64,000 bases of DNA from Flaviaestuariibacter sp. (GCA_025963645.1 JAOQAI010000006.1:62001-126000); one strand, 5' to 3'. Counted from the first letter of the stretch, positions 27,414 through 35,752 are shown. The notes: a model not told the origin generated them from the letters alone. Program-made: numbers and translations.

Positions 27414-27445
27414 GTCATGCTGAACTTGTTTCAACATCTTTCCCT
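27414..27445 (+). repeat. dispersed REP-like hairpin repeat (copy 1)
   Basis: GTCATGCTGAACTTGTTTCA and following bases match the pair of repeats bracketing the GIY-YIG gene (29515 and 29892) with a few changes. The rest of the 194-base gap between the GH2-GH53 gene and the symporter gene holds another common Bacteroidota-type intergenic motif (ATCCCGAGGAACGAGGGAAC at about 27346) and no clear gene. Confidence 0.6.
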
Positions 27446-27513
27446 GGTAAACTTATTAGAGAAAGATAGCTATCAAGAAATAAATTGATCAAACTTTAAA
27501 ACCAAAGCCACAG

Positions 27514-29172
27514 ATGAACCTCAACCTCCAGACAATCGACTACGCCATCATCGCCCTCTACTTCGTTTTTGTAGTGGGAATTGGCCTGCTGCTCAAGCGC
27601 CGCATCAAGACCGGCAACGACTTCCTGATGTCTAACCGCTCCATCCCGCTATGGATCACTTCATTGGCCTTTATCTCTGCCAACCTTGGGGCACAGGAAG
27701 TATTGGGCATGGCGGCAAGCGGTGCTAAGTATGGCTTGTACACCACGCATTTCTATTGGCTCGGTGCAGCCTTTGCCATGATCTTTCTTGGCATTTTCAT
27801 GATGCCGTTTTACTACGGCAGCAAGGCCCGTTCGGTACCTGAATACCTGAAGCTTCGCTTCGATGAAAAGACCCGCACCTTCAATGCCCTCACCTTCGCG
27901 GTAATGACGATCTTTTCTTCGGGCATCTCGCTTTATGCACTGGCATTGCTCATGCAAACGATTCTCGGATGGGACTTCAACTTGTCCATTTGGTTGGCAG
28001 CAGGTATTGTATTAGCCTATACTTATCTGGGCGGATTAACGTCCGCCGTTTATAATGAGGTGCTGCAGTTCTTCCTGATCGTGTTGGGCATTGCACCGCT
28101 GGTTTATATCGGTATGCAGCAAGCCGGCGGCTGGGAAGGCATTGTACGCAATGTCGATGATGCGAAGCTGCATCTTTGGAAAGGCATGAGCTCGCCGACG
28201 ACGAACCCAATGGGTGTAGATGCGTTCTCTATGGTTTTCGGTTTGGGATTTGTGTTAGCGTTTGGCTATTGGTGTACGGACTTCCTGGTGGTGCAGCGTG
28301 CCATGATTTCCCGCAACCTGAATGAAGCGCGGCGCACACCCATCATTGCAGCCGTGCCTAAAATATTGATGCCGGCAATCGTTATCCTTCCGGGTATCAT
28401 CTTATTGGCTTTACAAAAGACAGGTGTTGGTTTTGATCTGCCACGAAATGCGAATGGCGATACGGATTACAATATGACCTTGCCGCTGCTGCTTTCAAAG
28501 CTGTATCCAAGTGGTATTCTCGGTGTTGGTATTACTGCATTAATTGCTTCGTTCATGTCGGGTATGGCGGGTAATGTAACAGCGTTTAATACCGTGTGGA
28601 CCTTCGATATCTACCAGTCGCATATAAAGAAGAATGCTTCCGAGGCGCACTACTTAAAAGTAGGGAAAGCTACTACGGTGGTTGGTATCTTGCTTTCGAT
28701 TTTAACCGCTTATGTAGCCCGCAATTTCAATAGCATCATGGACCTCTTGCAGTTGGTGTTCTCCTTTGTAAATGCACCGCTGTTCGCTACCTTCTTCCTC
28801 GGTATGTTCTGGAAGCGCACTACCTCCAACGGCGCTTTCTGGGGACTCATTGCCGGAAGTACATCTGCAGCTATTACGCATGGATTAACTGTGGCGGAAG
28901 GCAAGGGTGGCTGGATCGCCAACCTGCACGATTATTATAGCGGCACCGCCCAGGCTTTCAATATTGCATGGATCGCTTTTACGGTTTGTCTGGTCGTTAC
29001 AGCAGCCATTAGCATGGTTACGAAACGGAAGCCGGATGAAGAGCTGCGTGGATTGGTCTATAGCCTTACACCACGACAGACGGATAAAGAGAAGGTGTGG
29101 TACAAGAACCCGCTGTGGCTGGGTGTTGCCGTGCTGATCGTAACGCTGGTATTAAATGTTATCTTCTATTAA
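27514..29172 (+). CDS. sodium/sugar symporter (SSS family)
   Basis: Inner-membrane Na+/solute symporter of 552 residues with about 13-14 membrane helices. Family features: LKRRIKTGNDFLMSNRSIPL after helix 1, the GAQEVLGMAASGAKYGL segment, LGGLTSAVYNEVLQFFLIVL and the late FMSGMAGNVTAFNTVWTFDI. Sugar-specific members (SglT/YidK type) are typical last genes of Bacteroidota sugar loci. Together with the GH2 and GH53 enzymes this suggests galactose uptake, an inference. The small membrane protein downstream is its usual companion. Confidence 0.9.
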   Translation: MNLNLQTIDYAIIALYFVFVVGIGLLLKRRIKTGNDFLMSNRSIPLWITSLAFISANLGAQEVLGMAASGAKYGLYTTHFYWLGAAFAMIFLGIFMMPFYYGSKARSVPEYLKLRFDEKTRTFNALTFAVMTIFSSGISLYALALLMQTILGWDFNLSIWLAAGIVLAYTYLGGLTSAVYNEVLQFFLIVLGIAPLVYIGMQQAGGWEGIVRNVDDAKLHLWKGMSSPTTNPMGVDAFSMVFGLGFVLAFGYWCTDFLVVQRAMISRNLNEARRTPIIAAVPKILMPAIVILPGIILLALQKTGVGFDLPRNANGDTDYNMTLPLLLSKLYPSGILGVGITALIASFMSGMAGNVTAFNTVWTFDIYQSHIKKNASEAHYLKVGKATTVVGILLSILTAYVARNFNSIMDLLQLVFSFVNAPLFATFFLGMFWKRTTSNGAFWGLIAGSTSAAITHGLTVAEGKGGWIANLHDYYSGTAQAFNIAWIAFTVCLVVTAAISMVTKRKPDEELRGLVYSLTPRQTDKEKVWYKNPLWLGVAVLIVTLVLNVIFY

Positions 29173-29182
29173 ACATACAACC

Positions 29183-29395
29183 ATGAGCAAATTATTTGAT
29201 CTACGCTTCGTCATAGGTGCTTTCTTTATCATTGTATCTATTCTATTATTGATTCACCGCTTCACCTCCGGCGACGACCCGCAGCACATCAATAAATGGT
29301 GCGCCATTGCCTTCGCCATTTTTGGTGTGTTGATGGTGGTGTTGTCGCTGGGAAAAGATGCAGGGGATGAGTTGATCGAGGAGAGTAAGGATTGA
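29183..29395 (+). CDS. small membrane protein following the symporter
   Basis: 70 residues from the ATG at 29183 (MSKLFDLRF). Two predicted membrane helices (VIGAFFIIVSILLLI and WCAIAFAIFGVLMVVLSLG) flank a short polar loop, with an acidic C-terminus. It starts 10 bases after the symporter stop. Similar two-helix proteins commonly accompany SSS sugar transporters in this phylum; the function is unknown. Confidence 0.75.
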   Translation: MSKLFDLRFVIGAFFIIVSILLLIHRFTSGDDPQHINKWCAIAFAIFGVLMVVLSLGKDAGDELIEESKD

Positions 29396-29514
29396 GGGTG
29401 TAGAAATTCGATTAGTCTACTTATAAAACAGCCGTTGTATTATTGCAATTCCTGTTTTATTGCGCATAACTCATTTGTTTAATTGAATGTGCAGAGAGGG
29501 TAGAGTTGTACATT

Positions 29515-29546
29515 GTCATGCCGAACTTGTTTCGGCAACTTTCGCT
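29515..29546 (+). repeat. REP-like hairpin repeat, left arm bracketing the GIY-YIG gene
   Basis: It contains GCCGAACTTGTTTCGGC, which folds into a 6-bp stem GCCGAA/TTCGGC with a CTTGT loop. The 32-base unit is repeated in inverted orientation at 29892-29923 with one mismatch. Confidence 0.85.
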
Positions 29547-29575
29547 AAATAGGTATGTGGACTTTAAGGGAAATA

Positions 29576-29866
29576 TCAGTCAAACCAATCTGCTGCCAGA
29601 TCAGACAAGTCTGGGTTCTCCTTTCGGATAAGATTAATCTTCCACTCTCTATGCCAGTTCTTTAAGTTCTTTTCCCGCGCTATTGCTTGGTCAATCTCCA
29701 AAAATGTTTCAAAGTGCATTAAGTAATGGCATAAATATTTTGTTGTGAATTCGCCACCTTGGCCGTTACGGTGTTGCCATAGCCGTGTTTGAATGTTATT
29801 GGTAACACCAATGTAGAAAACTGTGCGGGCAAAATTGCTAAGGATGTAAGTATAGTAGGTATGCAT
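29576..29866 (-). CDS. GIY-YIG domain endonuclease-like protein
   Basis: 96 residues from the ATG at 29866 (MHTYYTYILSNFARTVFYIG). The frame extends upstream, but that part is translated repeat. The GIY-YIG core is visible as YTYILSN and FYIGVTNN, followed by the conserved Arg/His region (IQTRLWQHRNG) and a late Glu (DQAIAREKNLKNW). Small UvrC-like or Slx1-like nucleases of this size occur in many copies in Bacteroidota genomes. This copy lies alone between two 32-base inverted repeats. Confidence 0.88.
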   Translation of the reverse strand: MHTYYTYILSNFARTVFYIGVTNNIQTRLWQHRNGQGGEFTTKYLCHYLMHFETFLEIDQAIAREKNLKNWHREWKINLIRKENPDLSDLAADWFD

Positions 29867-29891
29867 TATACATTGCCTGTAAAACCAAAAT

Positions 29892-29923
29892 AGTGAAAGT
29901 TGCCGAAACAAGTTCGGCATGAC
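29892..29923 (-). repeat. REP-like hairpin repeat, right arm bracketing the GIY-YIG gene
   Basis: Inverted copy of 29515-29546, identical over 31 of 32 bases. It lies 26 bases upstream of the GIY-YIG start codon. Confidence 0.85.
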
Positions 29924-30063
29924 AGCCAAGGGTCACTGGCTTTTGCAAAATTTCTCAATAATGCCAGTGTAGCTCTTGCCATGCCGACCCACGTCAATAT
30001 CTCTCACTTATGAGATGATAGGTACACGCAAAAATCGTATCTGCATATCCAATCATCTGCACA

Positions 30064-30672
30064 TCAACCCACTTCCTTCTGCTTCTCAATCACGAACCCG
30101 ATGATCTCTTCCAGCGGCACATCAATGCGGCTTACCGCATCAGCGATCTCATCACGATTCACCTGCGCCGCAAACGCAAGGTTCTTCAGCTTCTTCTGCA
30201 CACTCTTCACATCCATGCCGTCATACTTTGTAGGTCGAATGAGCGCCGACGCATGAATAAATCCCGAGAGCTCGTCAAATACATAGATCATCTTGTCCAT
30301 CTTCGTTTGCGGCTCCACGCCAAAATGCCGCGGACCATGCGAGGCAATGCACTGCATCACAATCGGGTCTATGTGGCGGCGCTCCAGTTCTTCGATGATG
30401 CGGCGGCAATGCTCGGTTGGATACAGGTCCCAGTCCGCATCGTGCAGCACACCGGCAAGCCACCACTGGTGCGCTTCCGCTTCGGGTAGTCCTTCTCTCT
30501 CCATTGCCCACGCTTTCATCACGGCGCCCACTTGCTTCATGTGCAGCTGCAGTTTTTCGTTGGGCACCCATTCGTGCAGCAGCGCCAGCGCTTCGTCGGT
30601 AGTGAGGGTATTGCCGGCATTGGCGGGGTCGCCGAAGGACGTTCTGTTTAGAAGGAGAGAAGTGTCAGCCAT
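30064..30672 (-). CDS. HD-domain metal-dependent phosphohydrolase-like protein
   Basis: 202 residues from the ATG at 30672 (MADTSLLLNR). The HD signature GVLHDADWD and a later ASHG give the His and His-Asp metal ligands of the HD superfamily (HDIG-like subgroup); the preceding helix has LQLHMKQVGAVM with a possible first ligand. Members act on nucleotides or phosphoesters; the substrate here is unknown. The 134 bases between the GIY-YIG repeat and this gene hold no recognisable gene. Confidence 0.75.
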   Translation of the reverse strand: MADTSLLLNRTSFGDPANAGNTLTTDEALALLHEWVPNEKLQLHMKQVGAVMKAWAMEREGLPEAEAHQWWLAGVLHDADWDLYPTEHCRRIIEELERRHIDPIVMQCIASHGPRHFGVEPQTKMDKMIYVFDELSGFIHASALIRPTKYDGMDVKSVQKKLKNLAFAAQVNRDEIADAVSRIDVPLEEIIGFVIEKQKEVG

Positions 30673-30988
30673 AAGGGTTGTTTGATGGCAATATACCAAG
30701 TGAAACGCAAAGGTGCGGCGCGTCCTCTTCTTTATTCTGTTGAACAACACGCAGAAATATTCCTTCGGCTCTAATCTAATCGCAGTGCCTGAAACGGTCA
30801 TTTAGTTTTCCTCCAGGCACGTTCGAAGTGTACTAGAAATAGCTAAGCATTTCTTCTTAAGTTTTTTAAATACTCATCCATTTCCCCGATTTTTAAACTT
30901 GTTTAATTAATTTCATTTTGAACCCGGCTGTTTTTAAACAGTCTACCCATCCGAAACCAGGTATATTTTATCATAATGACCTGTGTTA
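30673..30988. other. intergenic gap with small palindrome
   Basis: This 316-base divergent gap contains the perfect palindrome CTGTTTTTAAACAG at 30928-30941 and a TATATTTT (near TAnnTTTG) at 30962-30969, a possible -7 box for the kinase. No ORF with coding character was found. Confidence 0.4.
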
Positions 30989-32851
30989 ATGCCTGAATCG
31001 TTTGTAAACCCGCCTCCCATTTCTTTCAGTGAAAAACCGTTGGACCAAGCCTATAGGGCTGTTTTTGAAAGCATGGACCAGGGGGTATTCATTATAAATA
31101 ATAGCCTGGCGATCATCTACCTGAACCCCAAAGCGGTAGCGCTTACGCAATCAACCTATGGCATTACCTACAAGGTCGGCGATCATGTGGTGGAAAGCCT
31201 TCCCAAGAACCGCCATGCGTTTCTATACTCGCTTTTTAACCGGGTGCTGGCGGGCGAAACCATCGCTTACGACGTGGAGGTGCCGCAGGAAGGCAGCAGT
31301 TCCCAATGGCTGCATTGTGCTGATACCCCCTTGTACAATGATCGCCAGCAGGTTTTTGGCTTCTCTGTTTTACTATCCGACATCACTGCCCAAAAAGGGT
31401 TGGAAGCAGCGGAGGCAAAACAGCGGGAGCTGGAGAAGCTCTCCTACCAAAGCCGGCTGCTTTTTGAGGAGTTCATGCAGAATGCGCCGCTTATCGGGTG
31501 GATCACCGACGACATAGGCACCATTCATTACATGAACCCCGCTTTTCTTTCCCTACATGGGTTTATGCCGGCTGATCTTGGCCGGTCGATCTATGAACTG
31601 TTTTCGGCGCAGGGGGCGGTGGATTTTCACCTGAATGATCTTAAGGTGCTGAAAGACGGGCAGCCCCAGGAAACCATCGAAAAAGTAGAACTGCCGGAAG
31701 GCAACATGCAGGTTCAAAAGGTGCACCGCTTTCCTATTAAACACCAGGGTGTAACAATGGTAGCCGCATGGGCCGTGGATATTACCGAGCAAACGATTTT
31801 GGAAGGGCAATTGAAAAGGAGCCTGGAACGCTACTATTATGTGAACGAAGCCACTACCGATGCCATTTATGACTGGAAGATCGGCGAAGAAAGGATTTAC
31901 CGGGGCAATAGCTTTGATACCCTTTTCGGTTATATAGACCAGGTGGTTTCCCTTCGCGATCATTTCCGGAACATTCATGCCAGCGACCGCAAGCGCATCA
32001 GGGGCATTTACCTGGATGCCGTGCAGGACCCCCTCGCCATGGGGTGGGCATTGGAATACCGTTTCCGGTGTGCGGATGGCAAGTATAAATATGTACTGGA
32101 TAAAGCCACCATCGTGCGGGAAAAAGCCCAGGCGGTGCGGGTGCTGGGCGCCCTCCAGGACACGACCGAACAAAAGCTGTTGCAGGCAAAACTGGTGCGG
32201 CAGGAAAAGGAAAAAAAGCACGAGATCGTGCGGTCTATAATAGAAGCACAGGAAAAAGAGCGCCGCAAGCTTTCCATTGAGCTGCATGACAACGTGAACC
32301 AGATGCTGGCCTCCTGCAAACTGCTGCTGGAAGTGGCCTGCGATGGCGGCGCTAATGCGCTGGAACTAACGAAGAGAAGCTTCAAAGGCGTAAGCAGCAT
32401 CATTAAAGAGATCCGTAAGATCAGCCACGACCTGAACCCCTCCGCGCTGGAAGATGTAGGACTGATAGACGCCATCACGGAAATGACCGGAGTGATAAAC
32501 GCCGCTGGTAAAATGCAGATCAATTTCCGGCACGTGGGGTTAAATAAGTTGGCATTGAAGAACGAAGACAGTATCGCCATCTACCGCATCATACAGGAAC
32601 AGGTGAATAATATTCTGAAGCACTCGTACGCTACCACCGCCAGCATCGAGCTGGCAAGGGACGGCGCGGAAATAAGGCTGCACCTGAAGGACAATGGCGT
32701 GGGCTTCGATGTGAAGAAGGCAAAAAAAGGATTAGGTATTCGGAACATTCAAAACCGGGTGGACTATTATAGCGGCACCCTCGACCTGCGTTCTACTAAA
32801 GGTGCGGGCAGTAGTTTGGAGATACGATTGCGGTTGGATGGGGAGCTTTAG
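30989..32851 (+). CDS. PAS-domain sensor histidine kinase (HisKA_3 type)
   Basis: 620 residues; the start is the ATG at 30989 with a GTG two codons earlier as alternative. No membrane helix is seen, so it is a soluble sensor. Three PAS domains cover about 20-135, 145-270 and 275-395 (each with the typical N-terminal x-x-I-x-x-x-N-P/GxE features, e.g. GVFIINNSLAIIYLNPKAVA). The HisKA_3 dimerization helix holds the phospho-acceptor in ELHDNVNQML (His about 432), and the HATPase has DNGVGFDV and GLGIRNIQNRV. Kinases of this class normally pair with NarL-type regulators; none is adjacent. Confidence 0.9.
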   Translation: MPESFVNPPPISFSEKPLDQAYRAVFESMDQGVFIINNSLAIIYLNPKAVALTQSTYGITYKVGDHVVESLPKNRHAFLYSLFNRVLAGETIAYDVEVPQEGSSSQWLHCADTPLYNDRQQVFGFSVLLSDITAQKGLEAAEAKQRELEKLSYQSRLLFEEFMQNAPLIGWITDDIGTIHYMNPAFLSLHGFMPADLGRSIYELFSAQGAVDFHLNDLKVLKDGQPQETIEKVELPEGNMQVQKVHRFPIKHQGVTMVAAWAVDITEQTILEGQLKRSLERYYYVNEATTDAIYDWKIGEERIYRGNSFDTLFGYIDQVVSLRDHFRNIHASDRKRIRGIYLDAVQDPLAMGWALEYRFRCADGKYKYVLDKATIVREKAQAVRVLGALQDTTEQKLLQAKLVRQEKEKKHEIVRSIIEAQEKERRKLSIELHDNVNQMLASCKLLLEVACDGGANALELTKRSFKGVSSIIKEIRKISHDLNPSALEDVGLIDAITEMTGVINAAGKMQINFRHVGLNKLALKNEDSIAIYRIIQEQVNNILKHSYATTASIELARDGAEIRLHLKDNGVGFDVKKAKKGLGIRNIQNRVDYYSGTLDLRSTKGAGSSLEIRLRLDGEL

Positions 32852-32869
32852 GAGCTGCTTAGATGGTGC

Positions 32870-33055
32870 TGAATTGATAGCTAATCGTCTTGCAACTTGT
32901 CTTACGCAAACAGGGTTTCCCAGGAGGATATAGAAGATAATAATTAAGAAGCTCACCTTGCCGGAGTGTGCAATATTGAAATACGAACCTAGACCTATGA
33001 CCGCCACAGGCAGCAGCGCTGCTTTGTATCGTATTGGCATATAGTCAATATACAT
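32870..33055 (-). pseudogene. possible remnant of an MnhG/MrpG antiporter subunit gene
   Basis: The minus-strand translation from 33055 reads RYKAALLPVAVIGLGSYFNI and then VSFLIIIFYILLGNPVCVRQ. This aligns by eye with the second and third membrane segments of Na+/H+ antiporter subunit G (KAATLG-VG..., then IIFFLFLTAPVAAH). The first helix is missing and no other mnh/mrp gene is near, so if real it is a fragment. The call rests on pattern memory only. Confidence 0.35.
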
Positions 33056-33190
33056 GAGACCAATTCGGTGACTGAAATTATAGGACTTTGGAATGATTTA
33101 TCACATAACCGCGACCCCTTTTATGAAATGGGCAACAAAAGAAAATAGATAAAAGGTTGTCAGAATGTTTTTTTTATTATTTTGGTAGTC

Positions 33191-33688
33191 ATGCCTTACA
33201 CGGATAAGATTATTGACGAATTGATTAATTGTCCAAAAAAAGTAATAGACTCTCCAAAAGATTCAGGAGTTGGAAGAGGAAGTAGCAAGGTTAAATTTTC
33301 ACTTGAGTCAACGGATGGTAGTTCTTCTTTTAGCGGATTCATATCGAAGAACATTTCATTTCAAGAAAATTTTTCAATTGGATTAGTATATTGTCCGAGA
33401 GACGAAAAAGGCACAATTGTATTATTACGAGTCAATGGTCCTCATGGACTAAATGAAAACATTCCCCATCACGAAGGGCCGCATGTTCATATCTCAACTG
33501 CAGAACGGATTAATGCAGGATTGAAACCAGAAGGTAAGATAGAAACTAATGTACCTTATGCAACAATAGAGGATGCAATACAATATTTCATCAAAAGGAT
33601 AAACATTATTGCTATTGACAGACAGAAATACTTTCCTCCTGTTAACAATCAAATAGGTTTTAACTTTGAGCTAGAGGAAAATGCTTGA
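33191..33688 (+). CDS. hypothetical protein, DUF6978-like
   Basis: 165 residues from the ATG at 33191 (MPYTDKIIDEL). The order of segments (SKVKFSLESTDGSSSFSGFI, SIGLVYCPRDEKG, VLLRVNGPHG, HEGPHVHISTAERINAG, then YATIEDAIQYFIKRINI) resembles what I know as DUF6978, a family with a conserved RxNG and a His-rich H-I-S/H-R segment. It overlaps the next gene by one base (TGATG), so the two are translationally coupled. Base composition is much more AT-rich than the neighbours, which suggests recent transfer. Function unknown. Confidence 0.65.
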   Translation: MPYTDKIIDELINCPKKVIDSPKDSGVGRGSSKVKFSLESTDGSSSFSGFISKNISFQENFSIGLVYCPRDEKGTIVLLRVNGPHGLNENIPHHEGPHVHISTAERINAGLKPEGKIETNVPYATIEDAIQYFIKRINIIAIDRQKYFPPVNNQIGFNFELEENA

Positions 33689-34443
33689 TGAAGGAAATAT
33701 TAAATCATATTAAAGAAGGCTTCAATGGTCGGGTTGACATAAAACAAAAAAGACCCGGTATATTTCAGTTGTTGTTGCCTATCTATCATGAAGATGGCGA
33801 TATGATTGATTTATTCATTGCACCTACTGGGGAAAATAAATTTGCTTTATGTGATTATGGGCTTACGCTACAAAGGCTATCGTATTCTTATGATATAGAT
33901 TCTGAAAATAAAGAGTCTATTCTGCAAAAAATACTTTCAGAGAATAGGTTAACAGAACAGGAAGGCAATATCTGTCTGGAAACAAAGCCAGATACTTTAT
34001 ACACTGATATAATGCATATTACGCAAGCCTATGCAAAAATTGGTAGTATGAGGTATTTTAAAAGGGAAGTAATTGAAAACTTATTTTTCGAAATGTTGGA
34101 TGAATATATTTTTAGTGACCTTAAAGATTTTAATCCGCAAAAGAAGGTGCTGCCAATCCCTGAACGGGACGATTTAGAAGCTGATTATTCATTTCAACCA
34201 AATGGCAAACCAGTCTATTTATTTGGTGTAAAGGATGTGTCCAAAGCAAGGCTTGTAACGCTAAATTATCAAGCATATCTACTAAAGAACATTAAGTATC
34301 ATGGGTGGGTCGTAACGGAAAATTTTGAGGCTCTTCCTCGAAAAGACAAACTTAGACTTACAAATGCTAGCGACAAGCAATTTACCTCATTTGATGAATT
34401 TAAAACTAATGCGCGTTCTTTCTTAGAAAAGGAAAGGTATTAA
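33688..34443 (+). CDS. DUF1828/DUF1829 domain protein
   Basis: 251 residues from the ATG at 33688, overlapping the previous stop. The N-terminal part (about 15-110) fits DUF1828 (DMIDLFIAPTGENKFALCDY, then GLTLQRLSY). The C-terminal part (about 155-245) fits DUF1829 (YLFGVKDVSKARLVTLNYQA, then YLLKNIKYHGWVV). Proteins with this pair are found in phage- and island-associated DNA; their biochemical role is not established to my knowledge. With the upstream gene it forms a compact AT-rich two-gene cassette ending at a bidirectional terminator. Confidence 0.75.
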   Translation: MKEILNHIKEGFNGRVDIKQKRPGIFQLLLPIYHEDGDMIDLFIAPTGENKFALCDYGLTLQRLSYSYDIDSENKESILQKILSENRLTEQEGNICLETKPDTLYTDIMHITQAYAKIGSMRYFKREVIENLFFEMLDEYIFSDLKDFNPQKKVLPIPERDDLEADYSFQPNGKPVYLFGVKDVSKARLVTLNYQAYLLKNIKYHGWVVTENFEALPRKDKLRLTNASDKQFTSFDEFKTNARSFLEKERY

Positions 34444-34463
34444 TCAACAAATATTAAACAAAA

Positions 34464-34493
34464 AAAACCAGCGGCACTCCCACCGCTGGTTTT
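34464..34493. terminator. bidirectional terminator
   Basis: An 11-bp perfect stem AAAACCAGCGG/CCGCTGGTTTT with an 8-base loop serves the DUF1828 cassette on one strand and the convergent hypothetical gene on the other. Confidence 0.85.
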
Positions 34494-34502
34494 CCATTTC
34501 CA

Positions 34503-35216
34503 CTATCCCGTCACCGGCGCTACATCCTTTGCTTTCCGTTCCCGCGAGCTATGCCGCGCTGCTTTCAATAAGCTAAAGTCAAAGAACTGCATGCAGGCTT
34601 GCGGGTTGTCCGGGAACTCCGCGCCAATGCGGCACAGAATGCGAAACAATTCCACCTCCACGCGGCGGCGGGCTTCGCTGCGCTGCCCCCGGTTTTCGGC
34701 CGCTGCCTGCCCGGTGGTGCTGATGCTCGCTTCAGCGGTTTTCCAGGCGCTCTTAAACTCGCGGAAGCGGCCGGCAAGCGCCGCATCCAGCTTTGTGCTA
34801 TACAGGTCGGCCAGTTCGCCGAGGCGGTTGGTGAGTAGTTCCACAGTGCCCTTGGTGGCCTTCGTATACTCCTGCAGCCCTTTCGGGAAAAAGCTTTGGT
34901 AACCCGCCGAGGCGCGGCCGCCAAACGCATACTCTATCGGCAGGCGGGCCCCCTTCATTGTCTGCCGGAAATCGGCAAGGAAGGCGTCGGCGCCAATGAG
35001 TGTTGATTTCTCTGCCAGTACGCTCATATCGGTCTCGCCTATTTCATCGCCGAGGGCGGTAAGCGCCGGTTTCAGGCCGGCAGTCAGGGCGGTGTAGGGT
35101 TCGCCGGTTTTGGCAAGCAGGCGGCCGCCCACATCGTTGCCAAAGCGGTAGAGGCGGGCAGGTGTAATATGGACGGAGCTGAAGGGGTTGTCGTAAGCTT
35201 TATTAGATAAGGTCAT
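34503..35216 (-). CDS. hypothetical protein
   Basis: 237 residues, no signal peptide or membrane segment. It is largely helical with several charged amphipathic stretches (e.g. GELADLYSTKLDAALAGRFR) and ends in a basic tail. I do not recognise the family. GC content is high compared with the DUF1828 cassette next to it. Its start codon lies 36 bases from a striking 42-bp-period repeat array (35252-35502), which therefore occupies its promoter or leader region. Confidence 0.6.
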   Translation of the reverse strand: MTLSNKAYDNPFSSVHITPARLYRFGNDVGGRLLAKTGEPYTALTAGLKPALTALGDEIGETDMSVLAEKSTLIGADAFLADFRQTMKGARLPIEYAFGGRASAGYQSFFPKGLQEYTKATKGTVELLTNRLGELADLYSTKLDAALAGRFREFKSAWKTAEASISTTGQAAAENRGQRSEARRRVEVELFRILCRIGAEFPDNPQACMQFFDFSLLKAARHSSRERKAKDVAPVTG

Positions 35217-35251
35217 AAAATGAAAAGATTAATTGTGTTAGTGATCTGGAT

Positions 35252-35502
35252 TTCAAAATTGTAAATAGGTGCCGCGAAGAGCGTGAGCCGGCATTCAAAA
35301 AATGAAAAGGGGCTCCGGTGAGCGAGAGGGTGCCTTCAATTTTTGAAATAGGGGTCACACTGTCCGCAAGGGTGATTTCAAAAAATGAAATAGGGTTCGC
35401 GGTGTTCGTCTGCCAGGCTTCACTTTTTGAAATGGGCTACACACTGTGCGAAAGCTTCTATTCACTTTTTGAAATAACATTACACCCGGGTGGCGGGTGC
35501 GC
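35252..35502. repeat. six-unit array with 42-bp period and palindromic core
   Basis: Core motifs begin at 35252, 35294, 35335, 35377, 35419 and 35461, giving intervals of 42, 41, 42, 42 and 42 bases. The core is TTCA-N5-TGAA followed by A/T and GGG (for example TTCAAAAAATGAAATAGGG). Units 2 and 4 have A-rich centres; units 3, 5 and 6 have T-rich centres. The 22-base remainder of each unit is only weakly conserved. In one plus frame units 3-6 encode 14-residue repeats beginning S-[IL]-F-E. There are no cas genes. The remaining bases to 35678 show no clear feature. Confidence 0.8.
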
Positions 35503-35679
35503 CCAATGATTGGTGGTGATGGAAGCGTTCATATAGCAGCTGTTTTAACGCGGGGAAAGACGTGCTTTTTTCGCCCTGCAGTTTACAGCGCTTTTTTGAA
35601 CGAAACAACCGTATTAATACAGTAGTATTTCTACGGTAAAATGGGGAGGAATAAGGGTTTGGTGGTGGTTTGTGTATCA

Positions 35680-35752
35680 GGTCCGAAATCCCCCTTGCGG
35701 TTTTACCTTATGCGAACGGTCACCTATCCCCCTTTATAAAGGGGGAGTGCAG
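35680..35752. repeat. intergenic repeats: GAAATCCCCCTTG-type unit and CCCCCTTTATAAAGGGGG palindrome
   Basis: GTCCGAAATCCCCCTTGCGG followed by CTTATGC (35683-35716) is a member of a repeat family that recurs at 36238-36310 and, inverted, at 39386-39535. The 18-bp perfect palindrome at 35728-35745 has the same architecture as the IS1595 insertion target. Confidence 0.6.

Noticed and set aside
30928-30941. CTGTTTTTAAACAG as an operator
   Set aside because: It is a perfect but short AT-rich palindrome in a long gap, with no matching second site and no adjacent regulator gene.
32732-33055. 107-codon minus ORF as an intact gene
   Set aside because: Its 3' part is antisense to the kinase gene and lacks coding character; only the upstream part resembles MnhG, so I list that part as a possible relic.
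35252-35502. CRISPR array
   Set aside because: The regular 42-bp spacing is CRISPR-like, but the conserved part is short, alternates in sequence, the 22-base parts look like diverged copies of one another, and there are no cas genes nearby.
35318-35509. 63-codon plus-strand ORF with 14-residue repeats
   Set aside because: It is a direct product of the 42-bp period; units 1 and 2 are out of frame or stopped, so I treat it as part of the repeat array and not as a gene.
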